A stretch of DNA of 64,000 nucleotides from contig CM046005.1 in assembly GCA_025175895.1 (NCBI GenBank), positions 64,938,325 to 65,002,324 of the forward strand. Reading direction: 5' to 3'. The position numbers were made by a program, and so were the translations under genes. The stretch comes from Wurfbainia villosa (lineage: Eukaryota > Streptophyta > Magnoliopsida > Zingiberales > Zingiberaceae). Shown in pieces: positions 58,164-64,000 of the stretch. A model generated the notes under the pieces. The model was not told the DNA's origin, made no database searches, and saw only the letters and a program-made list of their open reading frames with translations. Numbering within the stretch: the stretch's first letter is position 1; every line of letters begins with the position of its first letter.

Positions 58164-58851
58164 ATCAACTTGGCTCTAGAGGTTCTGTGAACCTCCATTC
58201 ATCCGTCTCGGTGTATACATCCGGTCGACTCGGCTTTATTCTGCTGAAAGTAAAGTCGTCTAGGTAGGGAGCTCTACACTCTGATAGGCTGAAGAGGATG
58301 ATCTCCCCATCTACCTTTAAGGAGATCTGGTGTGCCTTTACATCTATGCACGCCCCCGCAGTTGCCAGAAAGGGCCTTCCCAAGATGATGAGATTCTAGG
58401 AATCTGGCCCTGTGTCGAGTATAATAAAATCTGTATGTATCACGAAGTTCTCGATGACCATAGGCACATGTGTTAGCATACCGACGGGTTCCTTGACTGA
58501 GTTGTCCCCCATACAAATACCAAGGTTCACTGGTTGGAGCCCATTTAGTCCCATCTTCAAATAGTATGCGTAGGACATCACACTTACTGATGACCCCAAG
58601 TCACACAGCGCTTCATCAAAGCTTTCCCCATAAATTGAGCAGGGGATAACAAATTCACCAGGGTCCTTAAGCTGGGGTGGAATTTTATCTTCAATTTCAG
58701 CTTGGTCTGGTAGGGTGGAAATCATTGTTGCACACCCCTTGGCGAATCTGTTTCGCTGTGCTACTCTCTCACTGCACACTCCTTCCTCCTTAGCTTGACT
58801 CGGCTCGGGTAATTGTTGGACTTTCTGAGCCACAAAAACCGCCTTTTGCAT
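58164..58851 (-). pseudogene. Gypsy G protease joined to the integrase C-terminal end
   Basis: One frame with a single TAG (about 58396). It has AVFVAQKVQQLPEPSQAKEE (the end of gag), KIPPQLKDPGEFVIPCSI, the retropepsin active site ALCDLGSSVSVMSY, PVGMLTHVPMVIENFVIHTD, FIILDTGPDS, and the flap-side motif ILGRPFLATAGACIDV. It then ends TDEWRFTEPLEPS, the last residues that in C belong to integrase (32130). The D-L-G-x-S active site is usual for Athila/Tat proteases. The junction shows that pol was deleted between protease and the integrase end. Confidence 0.8.
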
Positions 58852-60598
58852 TGCGGAAACCTCGGAAGCCCGACCATGGATCCGTGCGAAGATATAAAAA
58901 AATAAAAACTACATGTATGTGTTATGGAAAAACCTAGATCTACCATAGATCTATATGATGAGAGTGTTACCCTCGTAGCGACACCCTTCGCTTATCCCGC
59001 TCGTCTAAATGCTTTGTCAGAACTCAAGAGTGTCAAGTGTACACTCCTCTACAAGTATCCACACGGACAAATGGTGAAGAAAAACAACCTAGAGTGTGCT
59101 AGCACTCCTTGGAAGTTTTGGCCAAGATGAGGAATGGGAGAGAGCTTGAGGAAGAGCAAGGAAGAAGAAGATGGAGTTACTCACCAAATCAAATCACACC
59201 ATCAAGAAAAGTGGCCGACCACTTATTTGGGTGGGGGTTACATGCATGCATGTAACTCCAAGAGCCAATGACTCTTGGTCTCCCTCATGAGGTGGCACCC
59301 CATGATAAGTCCATGATGATGTAGAACATCATCATTGGTCGGCCCCCATGCCAAGTCACCATGACATGGCAATTGGTCAAGTCAAAATTGACCATTCATC
59401 TTCCCTCTCAAGTCAAGTCAAACTTGACTTATTATCTCTCATGGTTGATCAAATCTAACCACTCGATTCAAGTCAATTTGATTTAATGAATCTCTATTCA
59501 TTAATTTAAATTGACTCAATGAATCAAATCTATATTAGACTCATTCAACACTTGAATCAAATTGAGTCTAACTCAATTAGTCTAATTTGGATTACTCTTA
59601 ATCCAATTTGGTTCATCCCATGAACCTAATCCTCATGGTTCATCATATGAACCTAATCTCCATCTAATTTCCCTTTGTGTGTGACTCTATAGGTTCTTGT
59701 AACGTTGGCAATGCTCCTAAACCGATTTAGGAACATAAGCAATGAGCGGTATCTAGCAACACATCATTGCTACCCAAGTTACAAGAATGTTGAGCTCCAA
59801 CATCACCTTTGTGACTACTAATTGTGACTCTCACAATATGTGATAATGTCCCTCTATCCTTGACATCTATATTGACCAATTGAGACATAGACCCTGTCAT
59901 CCTCGATACAATCTATATCTTGAACTCTAAGTAGACTCACTCTAATCAAATGAGCTCAATATCTCATATTGACTCATTTGGGTAGACCATGCACTTCGTG
60001 GTCTCACTCTATCAAGAATAACGATGTCACTCTCGTCAAATAGGAGGGATAGATCCCATCTATATCACTCACATCCCTCCGCATAATTTATTACATACCC
60101 AGTAATTGCCTTTATAGTCCACCCATTTATGGGTGACGTTTGACGAAGCCAAAGTATGCAACTCCTTATGTAGGGAACCATGGTGACTTTAGGTCCAAGG
60201 ACTAATAGTCACATGAGAAAGTATATGATACTCATATAACGATCCATGATACTTTCTCATGGCGGGTCATTCAACATACATTCTATAATGCATACCCATG
60301 TGTCAACTTGAAATCTCATATCCATGACTTGTGAGATCAAGTCATCGAGTTGACCTAAATGCTAGTCTCTACGTATTAACATTGTCCTTGAATGTTAATA
60401 CTTGACTAGGAATGATTAAGACTAGTGTTCTCTATATCATCTCATTATCGATTCAACCAATCGATTGATATAGATAAGAACCTTCTACTCAAGGACGTTA
60501 TTATACTTAGTTTATTTGGCACCAATACAAGTAAATATAATAACCATGCCTTTATAAATAGGAATATGATACAATAAAGTCCATACAACAATCATCAC
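58852..60598 (-). mobile_element. LTR-like block H (copia type, minus orientation)
   Basis: It begins tgcggaaacctcgg, resembling the plus-strand start of the B LTR (tgttgggtttccgg). It has the same general make-up: an A-rich 'gaagatataaaaaaataaaa' stretch, small exon-like ORFs, and a 'catcattgctacccaagttac'-type segment. It ends caatcatca. On the minus strand it would run TGATGATTGTTG to GGTTTCCGCA, with a TATA-like box (cctatttataaagg) at 60549-60562. No coding region occurs. The sequence just before it is tgcat, but no tgcat follows, because copia I starts at 60600. So it may be a solo LTR or the 3' LTR of a longer element; boundaries are tentative. Confidence 0.55.
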
Positions 60599-60599
60599 T

Positions 60600-61721
60600 G
60601 TTGGTGCAGTAGGCACCTAAGTCGAACCTGAGTTTTGATTATAGCAAACGATACAAAGTTAAGCTCATGTTGTTATCTCACGAGCTGAATCGAGTGTGCA
60701 GAAAATTACTATAGCTGGAGCTGAAGGCTAGCGACACCCGGAGGAAGCCGCGGTGGTCGGGCGATACTCAAGTGACTTTGGAGGGAGCCGAAGGAATTGA
60801 GTGGAAGGCCGGAAGCAAAAGCAACACGTAAGTATCGAGGTAAGCTCGTGTGTGCGAGTGTAAGTAAGGTCGTATCCTCGTTATGGGAAAAGACTTAAGC
60901 ATAGATCCGACCCAAGACATCTCATAGGTGGTCTAGGTCGAGATCAGACGGTCGACGACCGTCGAAATAATGTTTTCTTTAAGCTAACATTGCCTTGCAT
61001 ACCAAGATCGCCGATCGCCAACTCAAGGACTCGATCGCGTCCATCACCGTGACTACGGCTAGCACTCGATCGATGTCGCCGAATGATCGGGTGATGGCCA
61101 TCACGATCAGGTCAAAGGATCAACCTCGAGGAGTCAAGGTTTATCACCAAATTTCAAGGGGAGTGGTGCTCAAATATGATTGGCTAGGGTTCCTCTCAAA
61201 AAGGGGCTCAAAGGCTATAAAAGGAGGTCCTAACCTAGGGTTTTCATAAGAACTCTAAGTGCTCAAAGCCTCCGTTACGCTGCAACTCTCCGACGACTCT
61301 ACAACAATGAAGTGCTGCCAACAACCCTAGCTTAAAGATTCTTTTGTTTAGTTGTTGGTATAATCTTAATTTGTTATTGCTTTCAATATTGCAATTATTT
61401 TCAATCGAGGTTTTTCGTTGCATTTTACTTTAATAGAAGAGAGGGTTTGTCTCTCTATCTTTTTGCTTCGAAGGCTTTTGTAATCGTAAAACTCCTACCT
61501 CCAACGAGGAGGAGTGTTTTAGTGAATTTCCCTCCGTACACGGTCTAGGACCGTTAGGGCCTTAGAGTAGTAGCCGAAGGCTACGAACCAAGTAAAAAAA
61601 CTATTTGTCTCATTTAGGTTTTATTTACATTTCCGCTGCGTTTAATTGTCTATCGAACGTTTTAAAAGAAAAGTTTTTATCGCTATTCACCCCCCCTCTA
61701 GCGATCCGCTTCGATCCAACA
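60600..61721 (+). repeat. 5' LTR of copia I
   Basis: 1,122 bp. It holds GATCG/CGATCG-type short repeats (60940-61110) where A and D LTRs hold GTCGAC palindromes, a TATA box, and the family block 'ctattcaccccccctctag' at 61684-61701. Confidence 0.85.
61215..61224 (+). promoter_or_regulatory. TATA box of copia I LTR
   Basis: ctataaaagg, about 500 bp before the LTR end. Confidence 0.55.
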
Positions 61722-61723
61722 AT

Positions 61724-61735
61724 TGGTATCAGAGC
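61724..61735 (+). other. Primer binding site of copia I
   Basis: tggtatcagagc two bases after the LTR; complementary to initiator tRNA-Met. Confidence 0.87.
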
Positions 61736-61939
61736 CGGGGGTTGCTAAGATTTGGTGAAACCACCAATCCAGCCTTTTTTACAGATTTATTTTTCTTTTA
61801 ATTCTTTTTTATTTATTTATTTCTCTTTGTTAAGTTTTTCTCCCGCACTACTAATCCAAGACGCGAGTCTTGGTACTTGTTTTCGTGTTTTTGTCGTTGC
61901 TAGTTTCTTCGTCTTCGTCTCCTTGTGTCTTTTGTTCTA

Positions 61940-63562
61940 ATGGCCCATCTCGAGGGTTTTAGCACCGTCCGACCTCCGTTTTACAATGGAGATGACTTCC
62001 GTTATTGAAAGGGTCGGATGGAATGCTTTCTCAAAACCCAAATTGAGATGTGGTTCATAATCCAAACGGGTTTCACACTTCCGACTAATGAAGTGGGTGA
62101 CTCCTTGGATTATGATCAATGGACCATTGCGACAAAACAACAAGTCAAAGCCGACGCCAAGGCAACACAAATCCTCCAATGTGGCCTATCCAAGGAGGAG
62201 CTAAATCGCGTCGGCCCCTTCATAAGCGCAAAGGATCTTTGGACAAAACTAATCGAGCTACACGAAGGATCGGATCAAGCTAAGGTTTGCAAACGCGATT
62301 TGTTGTTCAATAAATTGTACACACTAAAAATGCAGGAACACGAGTCTGCGACGCAACTCCATGCCCGTGTCCAAGATATAGTCAACAACCTATACGCAAT
62401 CGGGCAAAAGGTCGAAAACCGCGACCTTATAAGGTATGTTCTAAACTCGTTTCCGAGGACTACCTTGTGGGCATCCATGGTCGATGCCTACAAGGTCTCC
62501 AAGGATCTTTCTAAAATTAGGTTAGATGAACTCTTTTCCGATTTTGAATTACATGAGCAGTCCAACTCGGAACCCGAGAGGGGTATAGCCTTGTTTGCAG
62601 GTTCAAAGAAGAAGAAAATCGCAAGCAAGCCACCACCAACCGAGGAGGAAGATGAGTTCGAAGAAGAAGTTGACCCGGAATTGACTGCCGAACTAATGAA
62701 CCTAGCTCGAAGGATAGCCAAGGGACGAAAGCGAACCACGACTCGACCCAACCAAGGTAAGCCTAAAAGTTCTAATATTAGGTGTTATGAGTGTAACAGG
62801 TTTGGACATATCAAGTCCGAGTGCCCCAAGCTCAACCACCGAGCACCTAAGCACAAGAAGGCCCTCAACGCGACATGGGAAGAGGCGTCATCCGAAGAAG
62901 ACGAAGACCATGTCTTCATGGCGAAATCGATTGAGTCAGACACGGAGACCGAACCTGAGGATGACTCGGACTACGAAGCTACCTTCAAGTCAAGCCACGG
63001 ATACGCATCCGGTTCAAAAGATACCCTTAAAGTAAGTCGAACTTTATTTAATACTTTACAAAATACGGTTAAGTTTTTGTCTAGGAAATTAGTTAAATCC
63101 GAGTCCAAGGTCGAGACCCTGGTTGAGGAGGTCAAACTCCTCAAACATAAGGTCTCCCTAACCTCTTTGACTAGTCGAGTTCAAGAGAAGGACTCAACTC
63201 GGGTTGAAAAACTCGAAGTTGAGAACTCACTCTTGAAAAGTCAAGTCGAAGATCTTAGGAACACGTTGGAAAGGTTCACTTCGAGATCCAAAGGACTTGA
63301 CCTCCTACTTGGATCTCAAAGGGCCGTGTACAACAAGGCTAGACTAGGGTTTAACTCAAACACGACTAATAGGTCGTATATGTCGATTGTAAGTCGACAT
63401 AGGAAACATGTCCAAGCATGGGTCCCTAAGAACCTTTTGATTTCAACTCTAGGATCTAACCCGTACTGGATTCCCAAGGACCAAATCCACTATGTGGATA
63501 GACCGAACCGATTCAACGGTCTAGGGGGAGCCAGCACAAAACATGTTTGTGCTTTAACTTAG
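61940..63562 (+). pseudogene. Copia I gag (Sirevirus-type), one premature stop
   Basis: Start ATG 61940-61942 (MAHLEGFSTVRPPFYNGDDF), which matches the start of the A gag. A TGA at 62006-62008 replaces the Trp of the usual YWKGRM motif; the frame then stays open for 518 codons to 63562. Order: gag domain (LWTKLIELHEGSDQAK, RTTLWASMVDAYKVSKDLS), basic/acidic linker, CCHC knuckle CYECNRFGHIKSEC (about 62784-62825), acidic Glu/Asp-rich stretch, a predicted coiled coil (about 63060-63290: LVKSESKVETLVEEVKLLKH), and a C-terminal AWVPKNLL/YWIPKDQIHYV region. Apart from the single stop it looks intact, which fits a fairly young insertion. Confidence 0.85.
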
Positions 63563-63640
63563 AAATTGCATGTTTTAACTTAGAAAGTTTGTGCTTTAAC
63601 TTAGAAATTGCATGCTTTAACTTAAAAAGTTTGTGCTTTA
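63546..63640 (+). repeat. 42-bp tandem repeat at the end of gag I
   Basis: tttgtgctttaacttagaaa at 63546 recurs after 42 bp and begins a third time near 63630. It overlaps the gag stop codon. Confidence 0.7.
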
Positions 63641-63666
63641 AAACTTGTGAACTCACTTAGAACACG

Positions 63667-63780
63667 AACATAACCAACTAAAATTCTTCGAAAAGATTGA
63701 GCCTCGGGGAGCCTCTTTTCAAAAACATAACCAACTAAAATTCTTCGAAAAGATTGAGCCTCGGGGAGCCTCTTTTCAAA
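63667..63780 (+). repeat. 57-bp tandem duplication with hairpin downstream of gag I
   Basis: Two nearly identical 57-bp units (aacataaccaactaaaattc start). Each contains gaaaaga...tcttttc, a 7-bp stem around a CTC-GGG-GAG mini-hairpin. The rest to 64000 shows no coding region; protease is not reached. Confidence 0.7.
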
Positions 63781-64000
63781 AATAACCAGTTAGACTAGGA
63801 AATAGTCTTAGGTGAGTCAAGTCATCATTTTCTTGAAAATGGCTTTGTCTAAGGAAGTGGTCGATGATCCGATAAAAGAAGGCCTCTGCGCCTCGCCACG
63901 ACCTGGAAGCCATGATCTTGAAAAGGTAAACTTGACAAGCCTAGGGTCAAATCCAAATCTAACATAAAATTACTTGAACCTAAATCCACTTAATCAACTT

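Larger units (their letters stand above)
53810..58851 (-). mobile_element. Athila-like Ty3/gypsy element G, pol-deleted
   Basis: Same family as C. It has a 3' LTR (53810-55179), polypurine tract, conserved non-coding part, extra ORF (56117-57679), and protease (58164-58851) whose end is fused to the last residues of integrase. RT, RNase H and nearly all of integrase are absent between protease and the extra ORF. The element is cut at 58851/58852 by LTR-like block H; gag and the 5' LTR are not in view. Confidence 0.82.
60600..64000 (+). mobile_element. Sirevirus-like Ty1/copia element I (5' part)
   Basis: 5' LTR 60600-61721 (TGTTGGTGCAGT to GATCCAACA), PBS, leader, gag, then a repeat-rich stretch to the window edge. 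Sequence before it is atcac (60595-60599), the expected left target duplication. Same structural type as A but with a clearly different LTR and a less damaged gag. It is the innermost, hence youngest, layer of this stack. Confidence 0.87.

Overview
This window is plant nuclear DNA, almost entirely transposable elements stacked inside one another. The signs are GT/AG introns, class I elements with initiator-Met-type primer binding sites, Sirevirus-like and other Ty1/copia elements, Athila-like Ty3/gypsy elements, a CACTA transposon and a Mutator-type element. The Sirevirus abundance fits a monocot. A ginger-family (Zingiberales) origin is only my impression of the repeat style and is not demonstrated. 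No bacterial-type gene, CRISPR array, rRNA or tRNA gene was seen.

Left part (1-8607). Two exons of an ARIA-like armadillo/BTB gene (459-861) are the only recognisable host-gene sequence. They are followed by a CACTA terminus (about 1115-1897) abutting a copia LTR fragment (1898-2267), an unassigned stretch, a 3.0-kb Mutator-type foldback element with a 10-bp target duplication (3987-7003), and another unassigned stretch.

Main part (8608-64000). A CACTA element (called E) begins at 8608 and is broken into pieces at 8608-10010, 37754-39111, 49368-49614 and 51820-52001. Its minus-strand Ptta/En/Spm-type (Transposase_24-like) gene can be followed exon by exon across the insertions. Insertion 1 is solo LTR D1 (TSD attcg), which holds Athila-like gypsy C (TSD acttt), which holds Sirevirus-like copia A (TSD tcaac), which holds copia B (TSD tcaac): five levels. 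Insertion 2 is solo LTR D2 (TSD aatat), holding copia F. Insertion 3 is a solo LTR of family B, called B3 (TSD agtta). Insertion 4 is copia D3, holding Athila-like G, then LTR-like block H, then Sirevirus-like copia I, which runs off the right edge.

Elements A and I are on the plus strand. B, C, D1-D3, F, G and the CACTA gene are on the minus strand. All coding regions that should be complete carry stops, frameshifts or deletions, so no element in view looks autonomous. The best-preserved ORFs are the gag of I (one stop) and the gag-protease-integrase ORF of B.

Most unusual signals: (1) the untranslated leaders of copias B and F, between primer binding site and gag, are dense chains of hairpins with repeated apical motifs and different but self-complementary outer stems, including a compensatory base-pair change between two 87-bp modules of B; (2) the palindrome CAGTCGACTG is multiplied both in the Sirevirus-like LTRs and in CACTA subterminal regions; (3) the two Athila-like copies C and G have complementary deletions; (4) the ARIA exons may have been captured by a CACTA element. 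Element boundaries rest on matching TSDs, LTR ends, PBS/PPT and reading frames found by eye; no alignment or database search was run.
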